Notes: generated by a model not told the origin, from the sequence alone. Counted from the first letter of the stretch, positions 27,901 through 37,415 are shown. The stretch is 64,000 nt of DNA from Devosia marina (GCF_009758415.1 NZ_WQRF01000001.1:868001-932000); one strand, 5' to 3'. Numbers and translations: made by a program.

Positions 27901-30597
27901 ATGGCGACCAAAAGAATGCTGGTGGATGCCATCCACCCGGAAGAAACACGGATTGTCGTTACCGCCGGTAACCGGCTCGAGGAGTTCGATTTCGAATCAG
28001 CGACCCGCCGCCAGTTGCGGGGCAACATCTACCTCGCAAAAGTCACGCGGGTTGAGCCCAGCCTGCAGGCGGCCTTTGTCGAGTATGGCGGCAATCGCCA
28101 TGGCTTCCTCGCCTTCTCGGAAATTCACCCCGACTACTACCAGATTCCCGTTGCCGACCGCGAAGCCCTGCTGCGCGACGAGGAACACGAGGACGATCAT
28201 GGTGATGACGCCGATGAGGCCATCTCGCTGCCCACAGGGGTAATCGAGCCGGACGCCGAAGCCGATCCGCAGGAACCCGGTGACGCCGAACACATCGAAC
28301 AGGCGCCCGCCGACAGCGAGCCAGTCGAGTCAATTGGCGGGGGCGACGCCCTTGAAGAGGTGCCGGAGCGCCGTCGGTCGAGCCAGCAGCGCCGTCACCA
28401 GTACAAGATCCAGGAAGTCATCAAGCGCCGTCAGGTGATGCTGGTGCAGGTCGTCAAGGAAGAACGTGGCAACAAGGGCGCTGCCCTGACCACTTATCTG
28501 TCCCTTGCCGGTCGCTATTCTGTCCTGATGCCAAATACCGCCCGCGGTGGCGGCATCTCGCGCAAGATCACCAACGCTGCCGACCGCAAGCGCCTTAAGG
28601 AAATCACCGCCGATCTGGAAGTGCCCCAGGGCATGGGCGTAATCCTGCGTACGGCCGGTGCCTCGCGCACCAAGGCCGAGGTGAAACGCGACTTCGAATA
28701 CCTGATGCGCCTTTGGGAAAGCGTGCGCACGCTGACGCTGGAAAGCTCGGCGCCTTGCCTGGTCTATGAGGAAGGCTCACTGATCAAGCGCACCATCCGC
28801 GACCTCTATAACAAGGACATCGACGAAGTTCTGGTGGCAGGCGACAACGCCTATCGCGAGGCCAAGGACTTCATGAAGATGATCATGCCGTCCCACGCCA
28901 AAAACGTGAAGCCCTATGCCGAAGAGCAGCCGCTGTTCTCCAAATATAGCGTCGAAGCCCAGCTAGACCAGATGTTCTCTCCGACGGTTACCCTGCCCTC
29001 CGGCGGCTACATCGTCATCAATCCGACAGAAGCGCTCGTCTCCATCGACGTGAACTCGGGCCGCTCCACCAAGGAGCACAATATCGAGGACACCGCCCTC
29101 CAGACCAACCTGGAAGCGGCCGAGGAAGTGGCGCGCCAGCTTCGCCTGCGCGACCTGGCCGGCCTCATCGTCATCGACTTCATCGACATGATGGAGAACC
29201 GGTCCAACCGGGCCGTCGAGCGCAAGCTCAAGGATTGCCTGAAGGACGACCGCGCCCGCATCCAGGTGGGTCGCATCTCTCATTTCGGCCTGATGGAGAT
29301 GAGTCGCCAGCGTATCCGCTTTGGCGTGGTGGAAAGCTCGACCCACAAGTGCCCGATCTGCGATGGCACCGGTCTTGTGCGCTCCACCGAAAGCCTGGCG
29401 TTGATGATCATGCGCCATATCGAGGATCATGTGCTCCGCAAGCAGGGTCAGTCGATCAATGTTCGCGTCCCGGTCGACGTCGCGCTCTACATTCTCAACT
29501 TCAAGCGCGACACCCTTTCGCAGCTCGAAGCTCGCAACAAGCTCTCGATCACGATCACCGCAGACAGCAAGATGACGGGCCACCAGTTCGCCATTGAAAA
29601 GGGCGAAACCCGCGTTTCAGCCTATGCCGATCAGCGTGCAGCCGCCCATGTGCGGGTGGACAGCGCAGTGATTGAGGATTCTGCCGAAGACGACGTCGAG
29701 GTCGACATCGAAGTCGAGGTTGAAGAAACCGAATCGCGTTCAGCAGATGCCGGAGATGGCGAAGGGTCCGGACGCCGTCGGCGCCGCCGCCGTCGGCGCG
29801 GTGGCCGCAATGGCGAACAGCAGAACCAGCAGGCATCCGAGGGCAGTTCCGATCAGGATAGCGACACCGATAGTGCTGCCGAAGATGACGAGACCGGTGG
29901 TGAGGATGCAGACGCCCGCCAGGCCGTTGAAGGCGATAGCGATGGCGAAACACGCCGCCGCCGCCGTCGCGGTCGTCGCGGCGGGCGCCGCAATCGGCGC
30001 GATCAGAACGATCAGAACGGCGAGACCGGACACGACGCTGCGGCGGCCGCCGTTTCGGCGCCTGAAGAAGCGGTTGTCGACCATGTTGAGGTAAACGCCG
30101 AGCCGAGCGCCGAACAAGCACCTGTTGCCGAGGAAAAGCCGGCCGACAAGCCTCGGCGCACCCGTCGCAAGAAGGTTACCGAAACCGAGGAATCGGCGCC
30201 TGCCGAAACCACCCCGGTCGCGGCCAGTTCCGAAGAAGAGCCCACTGAGCCGGTCGCCGAAGACAAGCCGGTGGAAAAGCCCAAGCGCAAGCCCCGTGCG
30301 CGCAAGCCCAAGGCTGAAGCGACCGAAGCAGCAGCCGAACCGGCAGTAACCGAAGCTGCGCCTGCCGAGGCCCCCAAGGCCGATGACAGCGCGGCAGAGG
30401 AAAAGAAGCCAGCGCGCACCCGTCGCGTGAAGAAGGATCTGCCGCCCGAGGGCGTGGTTGTCACCTCAAGCGTCGCTCCGGCCGAGGAGACCAACGCGCC
30501 TGCCGAGAGCGGGAGTGAAGGCGAGGGCGAAGGTGAGTCTGAGCCTGGAAAGAAAAAGAAGGTCGGTTGGTGGCAGCGCCGCCTTGGCCTTGGTTAG
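27901..30597 (+). CDS. rne: ribonuclease E
   Basis: Endonuclease that starts mRNA decay and matures rRNA and tRNA; core of the degradosome. It is 898 aa. The N-terminus opens MATKRMLVDAIHPEETR. An S1 domain (about 35-215) is interrupted by an acidic, disordered insert (about 90-170), typical of alphaproteobacteria. The catalytic DNase I-like domain has Asp in SIDVNSGRST and in IVIDFIDM. The zinc-link is HKCPICDGTG. The C-terminal third is a low-complexity Arg-rich and Glu/Ala/Pro-rich scaffold that should bind RNA and partner proteins. The ATG at 27901 has GGAG upstream and gives the family N-terminus. Confidence 0.97.
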   Translation: MATKRMLVDAIHPEETRIVVTAGNRLEEFDFESATRRQLRGNIYLAKVTRVEPSLQAAFVEYGGNRHGFLAFSEIHPDYYQIPVADREALLRDEEHEDDHGDDADEAISLPTGVIEPDAEADPQEPGDAEHIEQAPADSEPVESIGGGDALEEVPERRRSSQQRRHQYKIQEVIKRRQVMLVQVVKEERGNKGAALTTYLSLAGRYSVLMPNTARGGGISRKITNAADRKRLKEITADLEVPQGMGVILRTAGASRTKAEVKRDFEYLMRLWESVRTLTLESSAPCLVYEEGSLIKRTIRDLYNKDIDEVLVAGDNAYREAKDFMKMIMPSHAKNVKPYAEEQPLFSKYSVEAQLDQMFSPTVTLPSGGYIVINPTEALVSIDVNSGRSTKEHNIEDTALQTNLEAAEEVARQLRLRDLAGLIVIDFIDMMENRSNRAVERKLKDCLKDDRARIQVGRISHFGLMEMSRQRIRFGVVESSTHKCPICDGTGLVRSTESLALMIMRHIEDHVLRKQGQSINVRVPVDVALYILNFKRDTLSQLEARNKLSITITADSKMTGHQFAIEKGETRVSAYADQRAAAHVRVDSAVIEDSAEDDVEVDIEVEVEETESRSADAGDGEGSGRRRRRRRRRGGRNGEQQNQQASEGSSDQDSDTDSAAEDDETGGEDADARQAVEGDSDGETRRRRRRGRRGGRRNRRDQNDQNGETGHDAAAAAVSAPEEAVVDHVEVNAEPSAEQAPVAEEKPADKPRRTRRKKVTETEESAPAETTPVAASSEEEPTEPVAEDKPVEKPKRKPRARKPKAEATEAAAEPAVTEAAPAEAPKADDSAAEEKKPARTRRVKKDLPPEGVVVTSSVAPAEETNAPAESGSEGEGEGESEPGKKKKVGWWQRRLGLG

Positions 30598-30604
30598 ATG
30601 AAAA

Positions 30605-30631
30605 GGGCGGCCTCCGGGCCGCCCTTTTTTT
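30605..30631 (+). terminator. intrinsic terminator of rne
   Basis: GGGCGGCC (30605-30612) pairs with GGCCGCCC (30617-30624) around TCCG, followed by seven T. It lies 7 bases after the rne stop. AAAA upstream of the stem would also let it act on the minus strand. Confidence 0.95.
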
Positions 30632-30687
30632 CCAAATATCAGCCATTGGAAGGCTCTGCCTTGCAAAGTGCTCCAAGGCCGAGTCCC

Positions 30688-31194
30688 TCACCGTCCGGCA
30701 AGATACCGGTACACCACATCGCCCTCATCCTGAGGCACGGCCATGTCATCCCGCACGCCACCCAGACGCGCTGAAACCGCCATGGATTTGTAGTTCGCTG
30801 CGTCGAAATAGCTCACCAGCGTACTGAGTCCAAGCGTTTCGAACGCCCAGTCCCTCAAGGCGCCACCGGCCTCGGTCGCAAAACCCTGCCCCTCAAATCC
30901 CGCATAGAGCATCCAGCCCAGTTCCTTTTCCGGGAACATCGGGCCGTGATTGATCCCCACCTGACCGACGCATTCGCCGCTCGCCTTGACCTCGATCATC
31001 AATGCGCCGTGGCCATAAAGTTCCCACATGGCAACATCGCTGGCGAACATGCCCCATACAGCCCAGCGGACATGCGGCCCGCCCATCATGCGTGAACGGT
31101 CTGACGCCATGAAGGCGGAATAGGCGGGATAATCCGCCATCACCGGCGGTCGCAGCACCAATCGTGCTGTGTGCAAGGTCGGAATGGCGCTCAT
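30688..31194 (-). CDS. GNAT family N-acetyltransferase (RimJ-like)
   Basis: 168-aa acetyl-CoA-dependent acetyltransferase of the RimJ/RimL-like branch. It opens with the characteristic TLHTARLVLRPPVMADYPAY, has a central QVGINHGPMFPEKELGWML strand pair, and the acetyl-CoA loop region FEGQGFATEAGGALRDWAF. Substrate is unknown (small molecule or protein N-terminus). It follows the aminotransferase by 2 bases on the same strand, so the two are one transcription unit. Confidence 0.92.
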   Translation of the reverse strand: MSAIPTLHTARLVLRPPVMADYPAYSAFMASDRSRMMGGPHVRWAVWGMFASDVAMWELYGHGALMIEVKASGECVGQVGINHGPMFPEKELGWMLYAGFEGQGFATEAGGALRDWAFETLGLSTLVSYFDAANYKSMAVSARLGGVRDDMAVPQDEGDVVYRYLAGR

Positions 31195-31196
31195 GT

Positions 31197-32348
31197 CTAG
31201 CCGCCTGCCCTGAGGAAATCCTGCATGCGCTCCAGAGCGTTTTCCACCGTCTCGGACTTGCCTGCATAACTGAACCGCACAAAGCCATTGCCATCGGTCC
31301 GGTCGAAATCAATACCCGGTGTCGCCGCGACACCGGCCTGGTCCAGCATGGTCAGACAGAAATCCATGGCATCATTGGAAAACTGACCGATCCCCGCATA
31401 GGCGTAAAAGGCCCCGTCGCCATCTCGGGGCAAATCAAAGCCAAGCTCACGCAACCCCTGCCCCAGTAAATGCCGGTTATGGGCATAGCGCGCTTTTTGC
31501 TCTTCCGCATAGTCACGCTCCCCCAAGGCCACGCTGGCCGCGATCTGGCTCAGGGTCGGCGCAGAGATGAACAGGTTCTGCTGCAAAATCTCTGCCCGCC
31601 GGATCATCGCTTCCGGCAACACCATCCAGCCGATGCGCCATCCGGTCATGCAATAGTATTTCGAGAAACTGTTGATGATGATGGCATCACGGGTCAGCTC
31701 CAGAGCGCTCACCGACGGTCCTGCATAGTCGAGGCCATGATAGATTTCGTCGGAAATCAGCGTGACGCCCAGGCGCGCACAGGTAGCAACGATATCGGCA
31801 AGCTGCTCGCGGCTTACCGACGCCCCGGTCGGATTGGCTGGACTGGCAAAGAGCAGACCATCGAATGGCTGTCGCGCATGCGCGACTGCGATTTCCGCCC
31901 CGGTCAGCCGCCAGCCATTTCCGGCCGAAACGGGAATTTCGGCAACGCCGAAGCCCAATCCCAGCAACGTGTTCACATAGGCCGGGTAGCCCGGACGGGT
32001 AATGGCGATCCGGGCACCCGGCTGGAATGCAGTATGAAATGCCAGGATGAAGCCCGCCGACGAGCCCATCGTCGCAACGATCAGCTCCGGATCGATTTGC
32101 AGGCCGTGCTGGCGTTCATAATAACCCTCCAGGCCCTCGCGCAGCGCGTTCAGGCCCTTCGCATTGGTGTATCCCTGCGGCTCCGGTAATGCCCACGCCA
32201 CCGCCTCAAGCACCCGCGGCGCCGGCGGCGCGCCCGGCTCACCAACTTCCAGATGGCACACGGTGCGCCCCTGCACTTCCAACGCCTTGGCGCGCTTGAG
32301 AATATCCATGGCGAAAAACGGCATCAGGCCGTCCGGAGAATTGGTCAT
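31197..32348 (-). CDS. PLP-dependent class I/II aminotransferase
   Basis: 383-aa fold-type I aminotransferase (AspC/AlaA-like group). The PLP site includes SSAGFILAF, the LLFASPANPTGA motif with the cofactor-contacting Asn, the ISDEIYHGLDY Asp, and the Schiff-base Lys in NSFSKYYCMTGWRIGW. The C-terminal Arg for the substrate carboxylate is in FVRFSYAG. The amino donor cannot be told from sequence. It is the first gene of a pair with the downstream GNAT gene and is divergent from the DsbA-like gene. Confidence 0.94.
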   Translation of the reverse strand: MTNSPDGLMPFFAMDILKRAKALEVQGRTVCHLEVGEPGAPPAPRVLEAVAWALPEPQGYTNAKGLNALREGLEGYYERQHGLQIDPELIVATMGSSAGFILAFHTAFQPGARIAITRPGYPAYVNTLLGLGFGVAEIPVSAGNGWRLTGAEIAVAHARQPFDGLLFASPANPTGASVSREQLADIVATCARLGVTLISDEIYHGLDYAGPSVSALELTRDAIIINSFSKYYCMTGWRIGWMVLPEAMIRRAEILQQNLFISAPTLSQIAASVALGERDYAEEQKARYAHNRHLLGQGLRELGFDLPRDGDGAFYAYAGIGQFSNDAMDFCLTMLDQAGVAATPGIDFDRTDGNGFVRFSYAGKSETVENALERMQDFLRAGG

Positions 32349-32495
32349 GCGAACCCCACTTCTGCCTCGGGCCTAGCGCGAAGTGCCCGGTTTCTCAACA
32401 ACAATTGATAGTCTCGTAAGTCCATGGGCTACCGTCCCATGCCAGTATGGCCAAAGGTCTGCTAGACAAAGGCCGACCGACTCGCCTGGAGCCCA

Positions 32496-33359
32496 ATGAT
32501 GAACCGCTTGACTATCCTTCTTGCTGCTGTCGCCGGAATTCTTGCCGGCGCACTGGGCTATGGCTATTTGAACCCGCCCTCACCGCAGATGGACGAAGTC
32601 GCAGTCCGCACCATCGTCGCGCAGATGCTCGAAGAACAGGCGGCTCAGATTGAGGCAGAGCCGGCAGAATCTGAAATCGCCAATATCGATCCTGCGGTTC
32701 TCAATCCCATGATCGAGCAATTCCTGCTCAACGACCCCAAGGTGCTGCAGCGCGTTTCTACCGCACTTGAGCAAACCCTGCGCGCAGAGGAAGCGGAGCG
32801 CTCAGAAACGGCACTGGCCGAATTCCGGGACCAGATCTTCAACGCGCCAGGCCAGATTGTCCTGGGCAATCCCGATGGCGATGTCACCCTGGTCGAATTC
32901 TTCGACTACAACTGTGGCTACTGCCGCGCTGCCCTGCCTGACATGGCCGCCTTGCTGGCCGAGGATCCCAATCTCAGGGTCGTGCTCAAGGAGTTTCCCA
33001 TTCTTTCCAATGAATCCATCGATGCCGCACGAATCGGCGTCCTGGTCGGGGAGAGTGACGCGAGCTATTGGGATTTTCACTCCGCCCTGTTCACCAGCCG
33101 CGGCAAGGTCGACAAATCCGTGGCCCTCGCCGCGGCGCAGGATCTCGGCCTTTCGCCCGTTGAGCTGGAACTGCAAATGGGCGATCCCCGTGTCGCCCAG
33201 ACCATACAGTCGTCCTATGAGATAGCCCAGGCGTTGGGCATCACCGGAACTCCAACCTACATCATCGGGAACGAAATCATTCCCGGCGCAATCGGGGCCG
33301 ACGAATTGCGGACCCGCATTGCTGACATGCGCGAATGCGGAAAGACCCAGTGTAACTAA
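32496..33359 (+). CDS. DsbA/ScsC-like thioredoxin-fold protein
   Basis: 287-aa exported disulfide oxidoreductase or isomerase. A signal anchor (about 1-25) is followed by a helical ScsC-like N-terminal domain (to about 110) that can mediate oligomerisation. The DsbA-type thioredoxin fold follows, with active site Cys-Gly-Tyr-Cys in FDYNCGYCRAAL and the cis-Pro loop in GITGTPTYIIG. It resembles Com1/DsbA proteins of Rhizobiales. It should form or shuffle disulfides in the periplasm. It is a single gene, with 134 bases before aroQ. The ATG at 32496 is followed at once by a second ATG, and either may be used. Confidence 0.93.
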   Translation: MMNRLTILLAAVAGILAGALGYGYLNPPSPQMDEVAVRTIVAQMLEEQAAQIEAEPAESEIANIDPAVLNPMIEQFLLNDPKVLQRVSTALEQTLRAEEAERSETALAEFRDQIFNAPGQIVLGNPDGDVTLVEFFDYNCGYCRAALPDMAALLAEDPNLRVVLKEFPILSNESIDAARIGVLVGESDASYWDFHSALFTSRGKVDKSVALAAAQDLGLSPVELELQMGDPRVAQTIQSSYEIAQALGITGTPTYIIGNEIIPGAIGADELRTRIADMRECGKTQCN

Positions 33360-33493
33360 AGCCAAATCACTGTGGTGCCGACGACGCAACACCCGCAAAC
33401 CGCAGCGAAGTGCAGCTAGCTCTAGTCTTTTCGGTGCATTTCGTGTAACCGCCCTTGCGCTGGCCAAAAGGGCCGGTGCACAAGGCATGGATC

Positions 33494-33931
33494 ATGACAA
33501 AACGCGTTCTCGTCCTCAATGGCCCGAACCTAAACCTGCTCGGTACGCGCGAGCCAGGGACCTATGGCGCCGAAACGCTCAAGGACATCGAAGCCCTTTG
33601 TCACGTGGCCGCCGAGGAATTAGGGCTGAGCCTCGATTTCCGCCAGTCCAACTATGAAGGTGAGCTGGTCACCTGGATCCAGGATGCCCGCAAGACGGCC
33701 GACGGCATCCTGATCAATCCCGCCGCATATTCGCACACTTCCGTTGCCATACATGATGCCCTGAGGGCGGTGAACCTACCGGTGGCGGAAGTGCACTTGA
33801 CTAATATCCATCAGCGCGAAGCGTTCCGGCACCATTCCTATGTGTCTTCGGTCGCATTCGGCGTTATTTGCGGCTTTGGTACGCTTGGATATAGACTGGC
33901 CCTCATGGCCTTGGCCGATAAACTCAAATAA
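33494..33931 (+). CDS. aroQ: 3-dehydroquinate dehydratase, type II
   Basis: Third step of the shikimate pathway (3-dehydroquinate to 3-dehydroshikimate), cytosolic dodecamer, 145 aa. The N-terminus [17 protein letters not shown], the catalytic Tyr loop region, NPAAYSHTS, the [13 protein letters not shown] motif and the [13 protein letters not shown]-terminus are all diagnostic. The ATG at 33494 is chosen because the family sequence begins right there; an earlier frame start at 33455 adds unrelated residues. It is 33 bases upstream of accB, as in many alphaproteobacteria. Confidence 0.97.
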   Translation: MTKRVLVLNGPNLNLLGTREPGTYGAETLKDIEALCHVAAEELGLSLDFRQSNYEGELVTWIQDARKTADGILINPAAYSHTSVAIHDALRAVNLPVAEVHLTNIHQREAFRHHSYVSSVAFGVICGFGTLGYRLALMALADKLK

Positions 33932-33964
33932 CGCTTCAAGACGAGAAGCCGGGAGACCGACAGA

Positions 33965-34468
33965 ATGACCAAGTCATCGGTGGATCAGGATCTGATCCGC
34001 GCCATCGCCGAACTGCTCAACAAGGAAGACCTTGCCGAGATTGAAATCGAGCAGGAAGATCTGAGAGTTCGCGTCACCCGCTCCTACCCCAGCGAGGCGC
34101 CAACTTATGCGCACGCTCCCATGCAGTACATGGCGCCGCCTGCAGCTGCTGCCGCCGCACCAGCTGCGCCCAGCGCGCCCTCTGGTTCCGTTCCGTCCGC
34201 CGCGCCCGCCGCGGCCGAAGATCTGGCGTCCAATCCGGGCACGTTGACCTCGCCGATGGTCGGCACGGCCTATCGTTCTCCCGAACCAGGCAAGCCGACC
34301 TTTGTGGAGGTCGGCACCAAGGTGTCCGAGGGTCAGACCATCCTGATTATCGAAGCGATGAAGACCATGAACCAGATTCCCGCACACCGTTCGGGCACAA
34401 TCACGCGAATCCTCGTGGAAGATGCCCAGCCGGTAGAATATGGCGAGCCGCTCGTCGTCATCGAGTAA
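33965..34468 (+). CDS. accB: acetyl-CoA carboxylase biotin carboxyl carrier protein
   Basis: Carrier subunit of acetyl-CoA carboxylase, first step of fatty-acid synthesis, 167 aa. A helical N-terminus ([23 protein letters not shown]) leads through an Ala/Pro-rich linker (about 50-85) to the C-terminal biotinyl domain. This domain has the protruding thumb ([17 protein letters not shown]) and biotinyl Lys in [15 protein letters not shown] in place of the usual EAMKM is normal in Rhizobiales. accC begins 10 bases downstream. Confidence 0.97.
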   Translation: MTKSSVDQDLIRAIAELLNKEDLAEIEIEQEDLRVRVTRSYPSEAPTYAHAPMQYMAPPAAAAAAPAAPSAPSGSVPSAAPAAAEDLASNPGTLTSPMVGTAYRSPEPGKPTFVEVGTKVSEGQTILIIEAMKTMNQIPAHRSGTITRILVEDAQPVEYGEPLVVIE

Positions 34469-34478
34469 GGGGACGACC

Positions 34479-35825
34479 ATGTTCCATAAGGTTCTGATCG
34501 CCAATCGCGGCGAAATCGCCCTGCGTATCCTGCGAGCGTGCAAGGAAATGGGCATCCAGACCGTTGCCGTGCACTCAACGGCTGACGCCAATGCCATGCA
34601 TGTGCGCCTGGCCGACGAAAGTGTGTGCATCGGCCCCAATGCGGCCAAGGACAGCTATCTCAACATTCCCTCCATCATGGCGGCCTGCGAGATTACAGGC
34701 GCTGACGCGGTGCATCCCGGCTACGGCTTCCTCTCCGAAAATGCCCGTTTCGCCAAAATCCTGACCGAGCACAACGTGACCTTCATTGGTCCCTCCGCGC
34801 ACCACATCGAGATCATGGGCGACAAGATCACCGCCAAGAAGACGGCGGTGGAACTGGGCATCCCCGTGGTCCCAGGCTCTGCCGGCGCCGTCGAGACCGA
34901 TGCCGACGCCAAGAAGACTGCCAAGGAAATCGGCTATCCAGTGCTGATCAAGGCAACGGCTGGTGGCGGTGGCCGCGGCATGAAGGTGGCCAAGACAGAA
35001 AAAGACCTGCTCGAAGCCTGGTCGACGGCCCGCACCGAGGCCAAGGCCGCCTTTGGCAATGACTCGGTCTATATGGAAAAATACCTCGGCAAGCCGCGCC
35101 ACATCGAGGTGCAGGTGCTGGGCGATGGCCAGGGCAATGCAGTCCATCTTGGCGTACGCGACTGCTCCCTCCAGCGTCGTCACCAGAAGGTCTGGGAAGA
35201 AGCCGGTGGTCCCACCATCACCCCCCAGGAACGCGACGAGATCGGCGAAATCTGCGCCGCCGCCATGCGCAAGCTGAAATATTCCGGCGCTGGCACCATT
35301 GAGTTCCTATACGAGAACGGCGAGTTCTATTTCATTGAAATGAACACGCGCTTGCAGGTGGAGCATCCGGTCACCGAGCGCATCACCGGTATCGACATCG
35401 TGTATGAGCAGATCAAGGTTGCCTCGGGCGAAAAGCTATCGATGACCCAGGATCAGGTGCAGTTTTATGGCCACGCCATTGAAGTCCGTATCAATGCCGA
35501 GGACCCGCAGACCTTTGCACCGTCGCCCGGCACCATCACCTTCTACCACCCCGCGGGCGGCGTCGGCGTACGTGTCGATTCGGCAGTTTATCAGGGCTAC
35601 AAGATCCCGCCCTATTACGACTCGCTGATTGGCAAGCTGATCGTCTATGGCCGCACCCGCGAGGAATGCCTCAAACGCCTCAGCCGCGCTGTTGACGAGT
35701 TCGTGGTGGATGGCGTCAAGACCACCCTGCCCCTGTTCCAGCGCCTGATCAAGGAGCCTGACATCCTGGCCGGCAATTACGACATCCACTGGCTGGAGAA
35801 ATTCCTGGCCGAGAACAAGGCATGA
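34479..35825 (+). CDS. accC: acetyl-CoA carboxylase biotin carboxylase subunit
   Basis: ATP-dependent carboxylation of the biotin on AccB, 448 aa. It is an ATP-grasp enzyme opening FHKVLIANRGEIALRI. Key segments are the Gly-rich ATP lid KATAGGGGRGM, the HIEVQVLGDG strand, the CSLQRRHQK bicarbonate/biotin region and the EMNTRLQVEHPVTE metal site. The start at 34479 has GGGGA upstream. It is cotranscribed with aroQ-accB and followed by a clear terminator. Confidence 0.98.
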   Translation: MFHKVLIANRGEIALRILRACKEMGIQTVAVHSTADANAMHVRLADESVCIGPNAAKDSYLNIPSIMAACEITGADAVHPGYGFLSENARFAKILTEHNVTFIGPSAHHIEIMGDKITAKKTAVELGIPVVPGSAGAVETDADAKKTAKEIGYPVLIKATAGGGGRGMKVAKTEKDLLEAWSTARTEAKAAFGNDSVYMEKYLGKPRHIEVQVLGDGQGNAVHLGVRDCSLQRRHQKVWEEAGGPTITPQERDEIGEICAAAMRKLKYSGAGTIEFLYENGEFYFIEMNTRLQVEHPVTERITGIDIVYEQIKVASGEKLSMTQDQVQFYGHAIEVRINAEDPQTFAPSPGTITFYHPAGGVGVRVDSAVYQGYKIPPYYDSLIGKLIVYGRTREECLKRLSRAVDEFVVDGVKTTLPLFQRLIKEPDILAGNYDIHWLEKFLAENKA

Positions 35826-35830
35826 GCTTG

Positions 35831-35857
35831 AGGGGCGCGTGAGCGCCCCTTATCTTT
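35831..35857 (+). terminator. terminator after accC
   Basis: AGGGGCGC (35831-35838) pairs with GCGCCCCT (35843-35850) around GTGA, followed by TATCTTT. It separates the aroQ-accB-accC unit from aat, which starts 14 bases after the stem, so some read-through is likely. Confidence 0.85.
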
Positions 35858-35863
35858 AGTACC

Positions 35864-36505
35864 ATGGCCCGCCAGACAGACCCCTTTACAGTCGAGATCA
35901 CCCCCGAGCTGATTGTCCGCGCGTATCAGGCGGGCATCTTTCCCATGGCGGAGGATGCAAACGACACAGACCTCTTCTGGGTAAGCCCTGACCTGCGCGG
36001 CATTATTCCACTCGATGGATTTCATGCCAGCAAGAGCCTGCGCAAGGCCATGCGCAGTTCCGGCTGGACCATTCGCGTCGATACCGACTGGGATGGCATC
36101 GTCGAGGGCTGTGCCACCGTCGGCAAGGACCGCCAGACCACCTGGATCAATGGCACAATCCGCGCCGTCTATGGCGAGCTGTTTCGGCGTGGCGTGGCCC
36201 ATACGGTAGAAGTCTGGGACGGCGATAACCTGGTTGGCGGTCTTTACGGCCTTGCGATAGGCGCAGCATTTTTCGGCGAATCCATGTTTCATCGCCGCAC
36301 CGACGCCTCCAAGATGGCCATGGCGCATCTGGTCGACCGCCTCAATGCCGGTGGTTTCGAACTGCTCGATACGCAGTTCCTCACCGACCATCTCGAATCG
36401 CTTGGCGGCATCGAAATTACCCGAACCGAATATGAAGATCGCCTCAGCCTGGCTCTGCAGCGCGAAGGCAATTGGAACGCCTGGGACAGCAATGACCAAG
36501 CCTGA
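35864..36505 (+). CDS. aat: leucyl/phenylalanyl-tRNA--protein transferase
   Basis: Adds Leu or Phe from aminoacyl-tRNA to proteins with N-terminal Arg or Lys, creating N-degrons for ClpS-ClpA, 213 aa. Family motifs are visible: the N-terminal LIVRAYQAGIFPMAE, the DLRGIIPLDGFHASKSLRK stretch, the HTVEVWDGDNLVGGLYG core, FFGESMFHR and the LLDTQFLTDHLESLGG end. It overlaps the downstream kinase gene by 14 bases. Together with clpS and clpA in this window, the pathway from tagging to degradation is encoded. Confidence 0.97.
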   Translation: MARQTDPFTVEITPELIVRAYQAGIFPMAEDANDTDLFWVSPDLRGIIPLDGFHASKSLRKAMRSSGWTIRVDTDWDGIVEGCATVGKDRQTTWINGTIRAVYGELFRRGVAHTVEVWDGDNLVGGLYGLAIGAAFFGESMFHRRTDASKMAMAHLVDRLNAGGFELLDTQFLTDHLESLGGIEITRTEYEDRLSLALQREGNWNAWDSNDQA

Positions 36506-37268
36506 AGACCTGCCCGAAAGCCTGGGGCCACTGCGCGATCTGCCCTGGACCCGTATTACCATTGGCAAATCGACCTGCCACGTCTGGCGCATTGCCCTTG
36601 GTGACGGCAATGCGGTGTTTCTCAAGGCTGAAACCGTTCATCCACTTGGCGAATTGCCGGGAGAAATCGAGCGCCTGAACTGGCTGACGCGCATGGGTTT
36701 CAAGGCCCCACGCGTCGTCGATGCCGAACAGGGCAGCAATCGCCTCTGGCTCCTGATGAGTGCCGTTCCCGGAGCGGACCTCACCCATTACGCCAATGAA
36801 CCGGCAATCGTCGTCCGGGCCTACGCCCAGGCCCTCAAACGTTTGCATGCGCTTGACCCGACGACTTGCCCATTCGACCACAGTATCGACGCGCGATTGA
36901 TCCTGGCTGAACAGCGCCTAGCCGCGGGCCTTGTCGACGAGACCGATTTCGACGCCGAGCGTCTGGGCCGGACTGGCGCACAGATTCTGGACTGGCTCGA
37001 CGCCAATCGCCCGGAAATCGGTGACGCCATCGTCACCCATGGCGATGCCTGCACTCCAAACATTCTCGCGGCCGACGGCCGCTTTTCGGGCATGGTCGAT
37101 TGCGGACGCCTCGGCACCGCCGATGTCTGGCAAGACCTTGCTATTGCCTGCCGCAGCATCAGGGACAATATCGGCCAAGAGCACATCGCGCCCTTCCTTG
37201 CAGCCTATGGTGCGGAATGGGACGAGGCCAGATTTCGCTTCTATTGCACCCTGGACGAGATGTTCTAG
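36492..37268 (+). CDS. aminoglycoside 3'-phosphotransferase family kinase
   Basis: 258-aa kinase with strong resemblance to the APH(3') group. The catalytic loop reads THGDACTPNI (Asp and Asn of the HxDxxxxN motif) and the metal-binding Asp is in GMVDCGRLGTAD, followed by the WQDLAIACRSI helix and the C-terminal LDEMF. The N-terminal lobe has the nucleotide-contact Lys in NAVFLKAE. By family it would phosphorylate the 3'-hydroxyl of aminoglycosides, but native substrates of chromosomal homologues are often unknown. The ATG at 36492 overlaps aat by 14 bases, so it is coupled to a housekeeping gene and not on a mobile element. Resistance itself is not shown. Confidence 0.9.
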   Translation: MTKPEDLPESLGPLRDLPWTRITIGKSTCHVWRIALGDGNAVFLKAETVHPLGELPGEIERLNWLTRMGFKAPRVVDAEQGSNRLWLLMSAVPGADLTHYANEPAIVVRAYAQALKRLHALDPTTCPFDHSIDARLILAEQRLAAGLVDETDFDAERLGRTGAQILDWLDANRPEIGDAIVTHGDACTPNILAADGRFSGMVDCGRLGTADVWQDLAIACRSIRDNIGQEHIAPFLAAYGAEWDEARFRFYCTLDEMF

Positions 37269-37310
37269 GCCCACAGTTTGAACGCCAACATCGTCATCCG
37301 ATCATCGGTA

Positions 37311-37352
37311 TCCGGCGGTTCTCCGCCGGAGGTCCTGTTAGACGAACCTCCG
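37311..37352. other. two overlapping hairpins between the kinase gene and the DUF2155 gene
   Basis: TCCGGCGG/CCGCCGGA (37311-37318/37323-37330) forms one stem. CGGAGGT/ACCTCCG (37327-37333/37346-37352) forms a second that shares four bases with the first, so they exclude each other. There is no T-run. This may end transcripts from both strands. Confidence 0.5.
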
Positions 37353-37415
37353 AGAGATACTGTGTGTTGCGGCATTGGGAGAACGCATCCAAAATGCACG
37401 CGCGGTCATCACAAA

